Shown here piece by piece: positions 6,868 through 16,671 of a DNA stretch of 64,000 bases. The notes under the pieces were generated by a model. It did no database searches, was not told the DNA's origin, and was given only the letters and a program-made list of their open reading frames with translations. The DNA is from Deltaproteobacteria bacterium (GTDB lineage: Bacteria > Myxococcota_A > Polyangia > Polyangiales > Polyangiaceae). Both the position numbers and the translations under genes were made by a program. Every line of letters begins with the position of its first letter. Position 1 is the first letter of the stretch. The stretch is from positions 1 through 64,000 of the forward strand of contig JACRCQ010000041.1 of assembly GCA_016218915.1 (NCBI GenBank). The letters run 5' to 3'.

Positions 6868-9585
6868 CTACCAGGTCAAGTCTGCGCGCGCGGCTGGATA
6901 GGTGTCGATCATCAGGTAGGCGCGCGCGGCGGAAGGCACCTTCCCCGCTGGAATCGTCACAACCGCGCTCTCGAGATTTCCCTGCGCCGACGCGGTCCGC
7001 TGGGTCGAAAGACCGTAGTTGAGAGCGATCGGCGCGCCGCTCGACGCATCGATCAGCAGTATGCTGACAGCGTGCTCGCTGAGCTTGAGCGTCGAGCCGA
7101 CCAGGGTCGCCTTCGCGCTCGCATCAGTGAAGATCCCCGCCGCTTTCGCCTGGAAGCTGACTGTGCCAAGCCCGGATGGCGCCTGCGCCACTCCATGATC
7201 GCGCAGCATCGCGCTGCCGAACACCGCGAGCGCATCGCTCGAAGGGTTGCAGAACCCGAGCGCTGCGAGGAAGGAGCCGTAGGTGGGGATCTCGTTGCAG
7301 TGCGTGAGCACGTGAACCGAGGGGATCGGTGCGAATACGCCGTTGTCGAGACGCGCCGCGACCCGGAACGCGCTGAACGGGATATCGGCATTCATCGCGT
7401 TGACCATGAATCCCGCGTCGTTCGTCATCGTCACGAGCCCGTCCCCCGTGCGCATCTCGAACGGGAACAGCACCTGGGTCGACGGATCGAGCACGGTGTC
7501 GTTGCTCCCCTGGGCGAGCATGGCCCCCACGACCCAGGCGATCTGCTTGTCTGCCGAGCCCTCGACCATGCCGATCAGGTAGTGAAGCGAGTCGAACCCG
7601 ATCTGGTTGTAGCTGGGAAGGATGGTGGGCAGCGGCACCGAGATTCGGTACATCTCCATCGTTCCTGACGGGTCGCCGGGCGCCGAAGGCACGGCATAGG
7701 GGAATGCGCCTGCCCCCTTCTGCACCTGGAAGGTGTGATCGAAGGCAAAGGTGCCGGCTGCGGTCCCGCCGGTGAACAACAACCCGTCCCGCACCGGGTT
7801 GTCGAGGAACGTGCCGGAGATCTGGAGCTGCAGGCTGCCGCTGGCCGATGGCCACGCAGTCTTGGGGACCAGGGTGAGGAACCTCCGATTGCCCGAGATC
7901 TGCACCTCGACCTCGCTCGGCGGCGTCGTCGTGATCTGCAGGCTGCTCTCGTCGATCAGCGCGAGCTGGTTGTCATCCGAAGCCCGCACGAACAGCGAGA
8001 ATGCCAGCGCCTGGTTGGCGTCGATTGCAGCGGGCGGATCGGTCACCACGCTTCCCAGCGGCGTGGTGAAGTACAGGAAGGCTCCGTCCGAGGGCAGGTC
8101 CTCCTTGGGTCCCAGCTTGCAGCGCCCGTCGCCCGCCGCTTCCGGGCGCAGGCACCAGTCCAAGGGCACGCTGAAGATCTCGCCGCTCTCGCCGCCGATG
8201 TAGACGGAGGCCGTTCCGAGGGCCGGAGACGAGTTCAGATCGTTGCGACCGTCCGTGATGAGCTGCATGCTCCAACGCAACGTGCCATCGCCGTTCAGCA
8301 CCGTGAGCCGTCCGTCCCCTCCGCCAAAGTAGATGTGATCCTCGCCATCCACTGCCGCTGAGGAGCGAATCGGCTCGCGCGTGTCAAAGGCCCACAGAAG
8401 CGCCCCGGACGCAGGATCGAGGGCGTAGACCGTGCCGTCGGTGGAAGGCTGGATCACGGTCCCGTCGGACAGGCGCGATGGGCTCGAATACAGGTGATCG
8501 TTGGTGCCCCACGACCAGAGCAGCTTGCCGTTCGACTGGTTGTACGCCCGCAGATAGCCGTCGAATGCGCCCACGAACATGCGGCCCGCAGGATCCAGCA
8601 TCGGGCTGGCTGCGATGCTCGCATTCACCCCGTCCCTCCAGATCATCGTCCCGTCCGGATGCAGCGCGAATGTGTTCTTCCAGAACAAGCCCAGAAGCCA
8701 CGAGCCTGCAAGGTAGTTGTTCCCGAGGAACAGGTTGCCCGTCGTGAGCGACACTGCGGGCAGCGACCAGGTCTGATCGTTCATCAGCCACTTCCACTTC
8801 AGATCGCCCGAGTCGCGTACTACCCCATAGACCGAGAAGTTGTCGTTGGGCACGTACAAGGTTCCATCGGTCCCGATCGCGACATTCCCCTCGAACCAGT
8901 TGATGAATGCCTTGTTGACCGACGGATCCTCGGCCTGGAAGGTCCACAGCGGGTCGCCGGTCGCTGCGTCCAGCGCGCGCAGCTTCCCATCCCCGGAGCC
9001 GAAGTACACCCGCCCCTTGTCGTCGAGAAGCGCCGACGAGTCGATGATCTCGCCGGTGAGCAGCTGCCACTTGACCTTCCCATCGTGGCTCAGGGCATAG
9101 AAGGTTCGATCTGCTGAGCCGATGTAGACCGTTCCATCGGGCCCGACCACAGGCGAGCTGAACACGCCTTTGCCCGAGGCAAGAGTCCAGAGGGAGCCGC
9201 CGGTCAACGAGGGCTTGACGGTGCTTCGGGCGGTCTGCTCGAGGTTGCCTCTGAACTTGGGCCACGGGCTTGCGGGATGCAGGGGAGCGTCTGCCATGCA
9301 CTTGTCGCACGGCGGTGGCGGCTCCACCGGCGTAGCATCCGGCGCGGTATCCAACGGGGAATCGAGTGCGGTGTCTTGACCACCCGCGTCAGGCGCTGCG
9401 TCGGGCGCAGCCTCTTCGCCGGTGTCGGCATGATCGACGCTTTGATCGTAGGACTGCCCTGCATCGGTCTGGTTCGCTGGCGGGGAGGTAGATGCATCGG
9501 AGGAGCACCCGGCAAGCACGGGTCCGAGGATGAGCGCGAGCGAGGGAGCGAAAGAGCACACGAGCGAGGAACGAAGGCGGCGCAT
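6868..9585 (-). CDS. lipoprotein with PQQ-type beta-propeller
   Basis: 905-residue predicted outer-envelope lipoprotein (MRRLRSSLV start, lipobox VLAGC). After an acidic Asp/Ala-rich linker, residues about 100-480 carry a run of PQQ_2/Trp-docking repeats of the form GTVYIGS..GKVKW, GRVYFGSGDGKL and GTVYALDPASGALLW, enough to close one beta-propeller. This fold usually mediates protein-protein contacts or scaffolding; no quinoprotein active-site residues are evident. The C-terminal half (about 500-905) has Ig-like strands (ALAFSLFVRAS, LQLQISGTF) and an unassigned beta-rich region. The start at 9585 has AAGAGG upstream and begins the signal peptide; the frame continues to 10062 but that part is Arg-rich and unlike protein. 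The gene starts a long divergent intergenic region. Confidence 0.8.
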   Translation of the reverse strand: MRRLRSSLVCSFAPSLALILGPVLAGCSSDASTSPPANQTDAGQSYDQSVDHADTGEEAAPDAAPDAGGQDTALDSPLDTAPDATPVEPPPPCDKCMADAPLHPASPWPKFRGNLEQTARSTVKPSLTGGSLWTLASGKGVFSSPVVGPDGTVYIGSADRTFYALSHDGKVKWQLLTGEIIDSSALLDDKGRVYFGSGDGKLRALDAATGDPLWTFQAEDPSVNKAFINWFEGNVAIGTDGTLYVPNDNFSVYGVVRDSGDLKWKWLMNDQTWSLPAVSLTTGNLFLGNNYLAGSWLLGLFWKNTFALHPDGTMIWRDGVNASIAASPMLDPAGRMFVGAFDGYLRAYNQSNGKLLWSWGTNDHLYSSPSRLSDGTVIQPSTDGTVYALDPASGALLWAFDTREPIRSSAAVDGEDHIYFGGGDGRLTVLNGDGTLRWSMQLITDGRNDLNSSPALGTASVYIGGESGEIFSVPLDWCLRPEAAGDGRCKLGPKEDLPSDGAFLYFTTPLGSVVTDPPAAIDANQALAFSLFVRASDDNQLALIDESSLQITTTPPSEVEVQISGNRRFLTLVPKTAWPSASGSLQLQISGTFLDNPVRDGLLFTGGTAAGTFAFDHTFQVQKGAGAFPYAVPSAPGDPSGTMEMYRISVPLPTILPSYNQIGFDSLHYLIGMVEGSADKQIAWVVGAMLAQGSNDTVLDPSTQVLFPFEMRTGDGLVTMTNDAGFMVNAMNADIPFSAFRVAARLDNGVFAPIPSVHVLTHCNEIPTYGSFLAALGFCNPSSDALAVFGSAMLRDHGVAQAPSGLGTVSFQAKAAGIFTDASAKATLVGSTLKLSEHAVSILLIDASSGAPIALNYGLSTQRTASAQGNLESAVVTIPAGKVPSAARAYLMIDTYPAARADLTW

Positions 9586-10082
9586 GGATGAAACCTCTTG
9601 GAGCGACCTGGGGAGACCACGGGGTGCGAAGCGGAGCCGATCCGCACATGCAAGCGGCGCGCGCGGTGAGGTCGAGGTGCGTGCGGCGGCTGGGGAGAGC
9701 ACACGAGCTGCATCCCGGCTTGCGCATCGTGCGCGAAGCGCTGCTCGCGAATCGCGCAACTTGGGCAACCCGCTGATCCCCTGGGCGCGCGACGCTGTCC
9801 TTGGTTGAAGCAGCCGGCTGAAAGCCGGGGGCTGATGCAAGTCAGCTGCGCGGTTAGCCAAGCCCCCATTCGGGGGCTGACGGTCCGAAGCGGCGCCTTC
9901 GGTGGAACTCTCCACACCCGCGGGCATACGATGGTAGCGGCAACTCGGCATCCGTGTCCTGAGCCAAAGCGCGCTCCGCGGCCGTGCCCTTCCATCCGTG
10001 CGCCACCCTGCGCCACTGGGAAGATCCCATTGGCACGCTCTCTGCTCATCCTCTGCAAGCACCCAAGCAGGGAGCCTATACC
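9586..10082. other. 497-bp divergent intergenic region
   Basis: No gene found. It separates the divergent propeller lipoprotein and VWA lipoprotein genes, so it must hold both promoters, but I cannot place a clear -35/-10 pair. Its most distinctive content is the tandem hairpin block listed separately. Confidence 0.5.
9814..9878. repeat. two GC-rich hairpins with a shared GGGGGCTGA motif
   Basis: Hairpin 1 is CCGGCT (9814-9819), triloop GAA, AGCCGG (9823-9828). Hairpin 2 is AGCCCCC (9861-9867), loop ATTC, GGGGGCT (9872-9878). The string GGGGGCTGA occurs after both stems. Read on the minus strand, the block runs from a Gly-codon-free stem into CCCCCGGCTTTCAGCCGG, which is reminiscent of IS200/IS605 right ends and TnpB-associated RNA 3' ends. 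No transposase or TnpB frame is present, so it would be an orphan remnant or simply a structured leader. Confidence 0.4.
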
Positions 10083-11210
10083 ATGACCCGGATCCGCCAT
10101 TCCATCGTTGCCGGAACCTGCCTGCTCATCGGCGCGGGCTGCAGTGCGGCGAGCCCGTCAGACTCCTACGGCGGTCCTGGGGGGAGCGCTGCCCATCAGA
10201 CCGGCTCCGGGGGATCTGGCGGGACCAAGGCGATCAACGCCGGTGGCAACGGCGGCAAGTCTGGCCAGGGGGGCACCTCGGGCAAACCCGATGGGGGCAA
10301 GATCTGCGACAGCGTGCAGGTGCAGTCCGATGCCAAGACCGTGGTCAAGCCCGGCAACGTGCTGATCGTGTTCGATCGATCCGACAGCATGAACGAGAGC
10401 TTCACGACCGACAATGGATGCGCTCCGAAGTACGAGGCAGCGGGTCAGGCGTTGATCGACGCGGTCAGCCCGATTTCCGATCAGCTCGAGGTAGGCGCGC
10501 TGCTGTTTCCGACGACGTCCAAAGCCTGGTTCTGCACTGCGCAGGTCGATCCGATCACCGCGCCCACGCAGATCGACTTCCAATCCGGGGCGAACTTCAT
10601 CCAGGCGTGGAACGCGTGGTGGAAGGCAAACGGGCTGATCCTGGGCACGCCGCTCAACCGTGCCTTCGACAAGGCTGACGACGCCTTGATGAATTCAGGG
10701 CTCCAGGGCACGACGGTCGTGGTGGTGTTCACGGACGGCGAGCCGGTGTGCACGGACGGTGTGCCTGCGCCGCAGCGGGCGGCATCGTGGCTGGCGATGG
10801 GGATCAAGACCTACGTGGTGGGGCTGCCGGGAGCAGAGGATGCGCCGATACTCAACGAGATTGCGATCCAGGGGGGTACCGGGGCGTATCTGCTGCCCAA
10901 GGACGCGAGCGCATTGAAGAAGGAGCTGTCTGCCATTGCGGAGACGACGATCTCGACGACCCTGTCGAGCTGCACGATCAAGCTGAATCCGAAGCCGCAG
11001 GACCCGAGCAAGGTGTACCTCGTGGTGGAGGACGCGGCGACGCACCAGCAGTACGAGGTGCCACGCGGCGACGCGGACGGCTGGAAGCTTTCCGCAGATG
11101 GCAGCACTGCGACGATCCTGGGGAGCACATGCGAGGATGCGTTGCAGGGGCGGTTCTCCAAGGTGAGCTTCGAGTACGGATGCGTGGATCTTCCTCCCTT
11201 GCCCAAGTAG
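10083..11210 (+). CDS. lipoprotein with von Willebrand factor A domain
   Basis: 375-residue predicted lipoprotein. The start at 10083 (GGGAG upstream) gives a signal peptide ending in LIGAGC. Residues about 25-75 are a Gly/Ser/Lys linker (GGSGGT, GGNGGKSGQGG). A VWA domain spans residues about 90-290 with a complete MIDAS: D98-R-S-D-S, Thr in LGTPLNRAF and Asp in VFTDGEP. The region after it has two Cys (SSCTIKLNP, GSTCEDAL) that may form a disulfide, in a domain that looks like the substrate-binding extension common to myxobacterial VWA lipoproteins. It is similar in plan to the VWA lipoprotein at 4.2-5.7 kb but without the Cys-rich N-terminal module. The ligand is unknown. Confidence 0.8.
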   Translation: MTRIRHSIVAGTCLLIGAGCSAASPSDSYGGPGGSAAHQTGSGGSGGTKAINAGGNGGKSGQGGTSGKPDGGKICDSVQVQSDAKTVVKPGNVLIVFDRSDSMNESFTTDNGCAPKYEAAGQALIDAVSPISDQLEVGALLFPTTSKAWFCTAQVDPITAPTQIDFQSGANFIQAWNAWWKANGLILGTPLNRAFDKADDALMNSGLQGTTVVVVFTDGEPVCTDGVPAPQRAASWLAMGIKTYVVGLPGAEDAPILNEIAIQGGTGAYLLPKDASALKKELSAIAETTISTTLSSCTIKLNPKPQDPSKVYLVVEDAATHQQYEVPRGDADGWKLSADGSTATILGSTCEDALQGRFSKVSFEYGCVDLPPLPK

Positions 11211-11328
11211 CTTCGCAGGCCGATCTTGCGCGCCCATCTGGACTGCGTTAGCGTCCGGGCTTCCCTCGGGTAAGGGAAGAATCCACCTGCAGGATGGTAT
11301 GCCAGGCCTGCGCATGAAGGATGGGAAG

Positions 11329-12681
11329 ATGCGAACGATCCACAGCACCATCGCCACGCTCGCCCTGGTTGCGTTCGGCTGCGGCTCCGCTGCGGTAGGC
11401 CCCACGCCGCCGGCACATCCTGCGCCTCCAGCCGCATCGTCCGAGGGCGCTCCAGAGCTTCCCAAGGGCGCAGCGCCGGGTCAGCTCAAGCTCGCTCACT
11501 TCGCGTCGGGCAACGGCATGCACGGCTTCGTGCTGGACCGCACCGGGGCCGTGGTGAAGATCCAGATCGACGGTCAGAAGGACATCATCGAGCTGACGCC
11601 GCGCGAGGATCGGCATGCGGGAGGTCTTCGCGGTCACTACTTCGATGCACCGGACGGCAAGGCGGTCATCTACATCGCCACGAGCGGAGGGATAAGGTAC
11701 TTCGTCGGCCGGGATGAGTTCGACATGCTGCCGATCCGGGGAGCCCTGGCGCTGGGAGCGCCCACCATTGCGGGGCAGCCCAAGCACGAGAAGCCCGCCT
11801 ACGAGGTATTCGGCGAGAAGCTGGGGCCGATTTCAGTGCGCAAGAAGTTCCCGCAATTCACCGCAGAGGATGCGAGCAATCTCGCCAAGGTCGCCGAGGT
11901 CATGGACAAGGCCGACCCGAGCATGTTCGTGCGCTACGTCCAGCGCGACCCCAACGGCTGGCTGCCTCGCGTGGTGTGGGTGCCGAGCAACATCTCCGGC
12001 ATCGGCTACGGCGGCGGGTCGCGCGAGAGCTCCCTGACCTGGGACAAGGACAAGGCCACCGGCCTGGCGAAGTTCGGCGGCGTCCTCAAGGGATACTCCG
12101 CCTACAACAGCCAGGGAAACCACATCTTCCTGCAATCCATGAAGGGGTATCCGCCCAACCTAGCCACCAACACGCCAGGCATCGTGTGGGAGGTCGATAG
12201 CACGTCCGTCGTTTTCGTCACGCTCGACGGTGGACGCTACACGGTCGACATCTCCAGCTCGGCGTTGGAGAAGGGCGCGCCGATCGAGATGGGCGCCGGA
12301 CCGCAGACGCAGTGGCCCCCTGCCCTGCAGCACGCGCTCACCGGCATCGAGGAGATCAGCGCGCTGGCAAAGGCAGGAGCCGTGCCCCAGAAGGTGGTCG
12401 AAGAGCTGTCGGCGCAGGACGACGAGTGGAACGCGTGTGCGCAGAAAGTCTGGAAGGGCGCCAAGCCTGAATTCGACAAGCTCCACGTGACCGACATGCA
12501 CTACGGCACCCGCGAAGGGAAGGTCGGGCAAGCGGTCGAGAAGTGGGAAGAGAAGGTCCGCAAGGACTGCAAGGCCGCCATCGACAAGCAGGAGAAATCC
12601 CTGCTGGCTTTCATCGAGCAGCGCAACAAGGAGCGCATCGCCATCTTCGACAAGGCCAAGGTGAAAGCCGGAGGCAAGTAG
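11329..12681 (+). CDS. hypothetical lipoprotein with C-terminal helical region
   Basis: 450-residue protein of unknown function. Of three nearby ATGs (11299, 11314, 11329) I chose 11329 because it is preceded by GGATGGGAAG and directly begins a signal peptide with the weak lipobox AFGC. A short Pro/Ala linker is followed by a beta-rich middle (HGFVLDRTGAVVKIQ, AVIYIATSGGIRYF). From about residue 330 the chain is helical and charged (KWEEKVRKDCKAAIDKQ, QRNKERIAIFDKAK), suggesting a coiled-coil tail. No enzyme motif is visible. It follows the VWA lipoprotein by 118 bp on the same strand and is probably transcribed separately. Confidence 0.6.
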   Translation: MRTIHSTIATLALVAFGCGSAAVGPTPPAHPAPPAASSEGAPELPKGAAPGQLKLAHFASGNGMHGFVLDRTGAVVKIQIDGQKDIIELTPREDRHAGGLRGHYFDAPDGKAVIYIATSGGIRYFVGRDEFDMLPIRGALALGAPTIAGQPKHEKPAYEVFGEKLGPISVRKKFPQFTAEDASNLAKVAEVMDKADPSMFVRYVQRDPNGWLPRVVWVPSNISGIGYGGGSRESSLTWDKDKATGLAKFGGVLKGYSAYNSQGNHIFLQSMKGYPPNLATNTPGIVWEVDSTSVVFVTLDGGRYTVDISSSALEKGAPIEMGAGPQTQWPPALQHALTGIEEISALAKAGAVPQKVVEELSAQDDEWNACAQKVWKGAKPEFDKLHVTDMHYGTREGKVGQAVEKWEEKVRKDCKAAIDKQEKSLLAFIEQRNKERIAIFDKAKVKAGGK

Positions 12682-12812
12682 AGCGTACAGGCCTCCCCGA
12701 CGCTCCCATACGGCCCCAGACCTGCCCGGTGCGTGGCACGAAATTCGCTTTGCGCAGGGCGCGATCCGCGCGAGCATGAATCCAGACGCGCGGCGCAGAC
12801 AAGGAGCCTGGT

Positions 12813-14564
12813 ATGAGGTCGATGTGCACGGGTGGAAGGTGGGGCGGGGCAGCGAGCGCTGCTGCGTTGCTCTTCTTGCTTACGGCTGGATGCGGTGACT
12901 CGAGCAGCAACGATGAGCCTGTGGTGACCGGGGATGCTGGCGCGGACACCGTAGATACGGGCGCGGGCGGGAGCGGCGGTGGGTCCGAGGCTGGCAGCGA
13001 CGTCGCTGTCGACGCACCGGGCAAGACGACCTTGTCGCTGCCGCAGTTCGTTCGAGGGGCCGCACGGGTCAACACAGCCGCGTTTGCACAGATCCCCCTG
13101 GTGATCGAGACCACCGGGGCAGCGTCCGACGCGGTGCAAGTCAAGGTCGACGACGGGCAGCCGATCGCGGCGGTCGCCGATGGGACCCGCTGGGTAGCTA
13201 CGCTCGACACCAAGGCCATGGGCAACGGGAGTCACCCGATCGTGGTGAGCTCGCTGCAGTCCGGAGCGCAAACAGGAACGCTTTCGGCCACGCTGTCCGT
13301 GGCTTCGGACAGCCTGCAGCTCACGGACTACGCAACGGTGGGGCCTGGGTTCAACTCGAACTTCGCCCATGACAAGGCGGGCGATCGGATCGCGCTCACG
13401 TGGACGAGCGTGGCGAGCGGCCATCATCAGACGTTCCTGAACTTCTTCGACGGCGCCTTTCAGAAGCTCGAAGCCAGCGATCTGGTGATCAGCGAGCCGT
13501 CGGACACGGCGCTTGCCGGCTGGACTGCGTTTGGCAAGGAAGGGATCGGCGTGGTGTATCTCACGCCCAAGCCGAACGACGTGCACTGGCTGGTGAAGAT
13601 GCGGGTGGTTGGCTGGGACGGCGCGGAGAAGATGGCTACCGCCGAGCTGACCGAGGGAGAGGCAGCGTTCCACGATGCCCAGGCAGGCGCGGATCCAGGC
13701 GGATTCTCCGCGGCGTGGCTGCACATCAGCCCGCCCCCGGCCGACCCGAACGAGCCGCTCCCTCCGGTGGAGCTCCGGTTCGCACGCTACGATCTCGCAT
13801 CCGCCAAGATGGTCGGACCGATCACGCTCGACTCCGATCAGCCGCAGCCTTCGCCCAGCACGCAAGGGGCGCTGCGCCTCGAGCCGCTCGCGGAGATCAA
13901 CGTCGCCTGCAACAAGGACGTCTGCCTCGTTTCCTACACGCGCAACGTCTACAACGCGTACGTGGACCTCAACATCCCCAAGCTTCACATCGCCGTGGTG
14001 GACCTGGCCACCGGTACGATGAAGGGGACTCCCACGGCGGTGTCGGACGGGGATTGGGACACGCAGATGTTCGGCCACCAGCTGATCGCGCTGGAAGACG
14101 GCTCGTTCGTGATGGTGTACACGGCCACGGACACGGCGGCTGCGGTCAATCCGAAGAGCCCGTGCGACGAGACGCTGGAGCGCGATCTGCTGTTTGCGAT
14201 GAAGATCAGCGCGAGCGGCACGTGGAGCGATCCGCCTGCGCCGATCTTCGACTTCGAAGGGACGCGACAGTATCCGCGCATTGCGGTGCACCCTGCGGGG
14301 TATGCGCTGTTCTGGGAGGATCAACGCTCCGAATGCAACCCCAACGGCCACCTGCGCATGGCCATGAACGTGGCATCGCCCGCGCTCGACCAGCTGCTCG
14401 ATCCCTACCTCGAGGTGCCGGGGTCGGTCGGCCTGCCGCCGGAGTACCCCACCCTGGCCGTGACAGGCACCAACTTTGCGGTGGGCTGGTCTGACAACCG
14501 GCACGGCAACGGCATCCTCGACTCCAAGAGCGAAATCTTCCTAGACTCCTACTGGCGGAAGTGA
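12813..14564 (+). CDS. lipoprotein with predicted beta-propeller body
   Basis: 583-residue lipoprotein (AAGGAG SD at 12801, lipobox LLTAGC). An Asp/Gly linker (GDAGADTVDTGAGG) leads to an Ig-like strand region (VKVDDGQPIAAV). From about residue 170 the chain shows repeated strand patterns such as RIALTWTSV, AVGWSDNR and FWEDQRS, reminiscent of the BNR/Asp-box or YncE-like repeats of surface beta-propellers. No sialidase catalytic residues can be identified, so a binding role is more likely than hydrolysis. The closest functional label is a surface-exposed propeller lipoprotein. It sits 36 bp before the first Ser/Thr kinase gene on the same strand and could share its transcript. Confidence 0.65.
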   Translation: MRSMCTGGRWGGAASAAALLFLLTAGCGDSSSNDEPVVTGDAGADTVDTGAGGSGGGSEAGSDVAVDAPGKTTLSLPQFVRGAARVNTAAFAQIPLVIETTGAASDAVQVKVDDGQPIAAVADGTRWVATLDTKAMGNGSHPIVVSSLQSGAQTGTLSATLSVASDSLQLTDYATVGPGFNSNFAHDKAGDRIALTWTSVASGHHQTFLNFFDGAFQKLEASDLVISEPSDTALAGWTAFGKEGIGVVYLTPKPNDVHWLVKMRVVGWDGAEKMATAELTEGEAAFHDAQAGADPGGFSAAWLHISPPPADPNEPLPPVELRFARYDLASAKMVGPITLDSDQPQPSPSTQGALRLEPLAEINVACNKDVCLVSYTRNVYNAYVDLNIPKLHIAVVDLATGTMKGTPTAVSDGDWDTQMFGHQLIALEDGSFVMVYTATDTAAAVNPKSPCDETLERDLLFAMKISASGTWSDPPAPIFDFEGTRQYPRIAVHPAGYALFWEDQRSECNPNGHLRMAMNVASPALDQLLDPYLEVPGSVGLPPEYPTLAVTGTNFAVGWSDNRHGNGILDSKSEIFLDSYWRK

Positions 14565-14600
14565 CACGCGCCACCAGATAGACGGTCCAGGTCCCTCACG

Positions 14601-16466
14601 ATGCCGGCATTCAGCGATCCCTTCAAGCTCATCGGCACCACGCTCGATGGCAAGTACCGAGTGGATCGTGTGCTGGGCGAAGGCGGGTTCGGCGTCGTCT
14701 ACGGCGGCTTCCACATGCTTGTGGGGCAGCCCATTGCCATCAAGTGCCTCAAGCCGTCGACCGGGCTCGCTGAGCAGCAGCAGCGCCTGACCGAGCTGTT
14801 CCTGCGGGAAGCGCGGGTCCTGTTCTCTCTGACGCATCCCGGGATCGTCCGGCTCTACGACATGGGAACGATCCCGCTGGGCACGAGCGTGACGGCCGGC
14901 GGTGGCGCACCGTGCCCGTACGTGGTGCTCGAGTACATCCACGGCCGGTCGCTCGAGCAGGAGATCGAGGCACGTCAGCAGCGCGGAGGCCCACACTTCA
15001 CAGCCGCCGAGCTGCGCGCAGTCTTCGACCAGGTGCTCGATGCGCTGGCCTTTGCCCACGAGCGCGGCGTGATCCACCGGGACATCAAGCCGTCCAACGT
15101 GATGCTCAGCACAGACGGGGACAAGACCTCGGCCCGCCTCGTGGACTTCGGCATCGCACGGGTGGCGGAGTCGGGCGGGATGACCACGACCGGCGGAGCG
15201 TTCACTCCCAAGTACGCGGCGCCCGAGCAGTGGGATCCGAGCATCGGGGCCATCGGACCAGCGACCGACATCTGGGCCATGGCGCTGACCCTTGCAGAAG
15301 CCGCGATGCTCGCTCCCATGCTCCCGGGCAACGCTGTCTCGGAGCTGGTGCTGGCAGTGATGGACCCGCGAAGGCGCGCGAGCCTGGGAAGAGCACGCCC
15401 GGATCTTCCCCCGGGCGTCGATGCAGTCGTGCTGCGCGCCACGAGCGTTCGTCCTCGAGAGCGGTACACCACTGCGCGGGAGATGCGCGACGCTCTGCAG
15501 GCGGCGCTCGCCGGTGGGCTCGCCACTGCTCTTTCACCCCAGGCTGCACCTTCCCTTGCGGCCTCACCGCAGGCGATCTCGGCCGTGAGCCACGCTGCGG
15601 TCTCCTCGGGTCCGACGGCGCTGGCGCCGACCACGATGGGCAACTCCCAGCTGTCGCAGCCGGTCGTTCACCCTGCGCAGCCGTACCCCGGGCAACCGTT
15701 GCAGCCGGCGCAGCCGGCGCACTACGCGCACCCGTCAGGATACGCGCAGCCGTCGCAACCCGCACAGCCGCAGCAATACGCCCAGCCGTCGCAACCCGCA
15801 CAGCCGCAGCAATACGCCCAGCCGCAGCAGTATGCTCAGCCGCAGGGGTATGGTCCGCAGCTCGGCTACACGCCGCAGCCGATGTTCGTTCCCCAGTATG
15901 CGCCGCCACAGCCCCGATCGCGCTCGCCCTTGCTCGCCCTGACAGCTGTGATGTCGGCCCTGGCCTTGATCGCGGTGGTCGGAATCGGGGTGTTTCTCGT
16001 TGTGCAATCGAGCTCCAGGCCCTCGAAGTCGAGCCAGAGCCCACCCGCTGCAGCGCCGCCTCAGCCTGCGGCCGCCGCACCACCTTTGCCAGCGAATCTT
16101 CCTCGTCCAAAAGGGTATGTCTTGCTCACCGGCAACATGGGTGGCGATCCGTTCTGGACCCTGAGTGAGATCGACGCTGCGGTGCGTCCGCGGCTCGGCG
16201 AGCTCGACCTTTGCTGGGAGCAGAACATCGATCGCAAGAACAAGAAAGAGTACGTGATCGATACCATCGTAAGTGCGGAGCCGGACGGTCGGGTATCGGA
16301 CGTGATGTGCTCATTGCGAGGCGGCAACGAGCCCCCGGAAATTGCGTCGTTGTGCACGTGCATGCAGGGCAAGGCTGGGGCCTGGAGATTTCCCCGGGCG
16401 CACGGCAAGCTCGGGCTGCTGGAGTCGGGCGACGTGATTCTGACTTTCACGTTCCGATATCGATGA
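14601..16466 (+). CDS. transmembrane Ser/Thr protein kinase with AgmX-type C-terminal domain
   Basis: 621-residue Hanks-type kinase. The catalytic domain spans residues about 15-290: Gly-rich loop GEGGFGVVYGG, Lys48 in AIKCLKP, catalytic loop HRDIKPSN (Asp about 161), DFGIAR and the activation segment ending APEQWD. Residues about 310-435 are a Pro/Gln-rich linker with two 12-residue copies of YAQPSQPAQPQQ, encoded by near-identical DNA. A single membrane helix (about 440-463) leads to an extracytoplasmic domain of about 105 residues with LDLCWEQN, SAEPDGRVSDV and a final beta strand. That domain matches the AgmX/PglI C-terminal (TonB-C-like) pattern seen elsewhere in this window. It probably senses an envelope signal and phosphorylates cytoplasmic targets. 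Confidence 0.93.
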   Translation: MPAFSDPFKLIGTTLDGKYRVDRVLGEGGFGVVYGGFHMLVGQPIAIKCLKPSTGLAEQQQRLTELFLREARVLFSLTHPGIVRLYDMGTIPLGTSVTAGGGAPCPYVVLEYIHGRSLEQEIEARQQRGGPHFTAAELRAVFDQVLDALAFAHERGVIHRDIKPSNVMLSTDGDKTSARLVDFGIARVAESGGMTTTGGAFTPKYAAPEQWDPSIGAIGPATDIWAMALTLAEAAMLAPMLPGNAVSELVLAVMDPRRRASLGRARPDLPPGVDAVVLRATSVRPRERYTTAREMRDALQAALAGGLATALSPQAAPSLAASPQAISAVSHAAVSSGPTALAPTTMGNSQLSQPVVHPAQPYPGQPLQPAQPAHYAHPSGYAQPSQPAQPQQYAQPSQPAQPQQYAQPQQYAQPQGYGPQLGYTPQPMFVPQYAPPQPRSRSPLLALTAVMSALALIAVVGIGVFLVVQSSSRPSKSSQSPPAAAPPQPAAAAPPLPANLPRPKGYVLLTGNMGGDPFWTLSEIDAAVRPRLGELDLCWEQNIDRKNKKEYVIDTIVSAEPDGRVSDVMCSLRGGNEPPEIASLCTCMQGKAGAWRFPRAHGKLGLLESGDVILTFTFRYR

Positions 16467-16642
16467 GCGGCGCGCGAGGTGGCGCAGGCAGCGCAACCTG
16501 CCGGAGGATCCGGCCGGTGGGATCGTCCTGCACAGCGTGAGCGGGGAGATCGTCACACATACTGAAGTATCCGCCCGAGCGGAGCGCAGCGACGTTCTGA
16601 CCGTAGTTTCCGGTGCCGGATGGAGAAACTGCGCGTGGTTCG

Positions 16643-16671
16643 TTTCCTCGCGGCTCTTGCCCGGGTATAAT
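16643..16671 (+). promoter_or_regulatory. candidate sigma70-like promoter for the second kinase
   Basis: A perfect TATAAT (16666-16671) sits 54 nt before the GTG start at 16725. The hexamer 17 bp upstream (TTTCCT, 16643-16648) is a poor -35. The 258-bp intergenic region also contains the perfect inverted repeat ATACT-GA-AGTAT (16559-16570) and AGTTTC/GAAACT arms (16605-16610 and 16625-16630), which could be regulator sites. AT-rich motifs like these stand out in this GC-rich background. Confidence 0.45.

Noticed and set aside
12501-14504. 667-codon open frame antisense to the propeller lipoprotein
   Set aside because: Shadow frame of a well-supported lipoprotein with signal peptide and SD on the plus strand.
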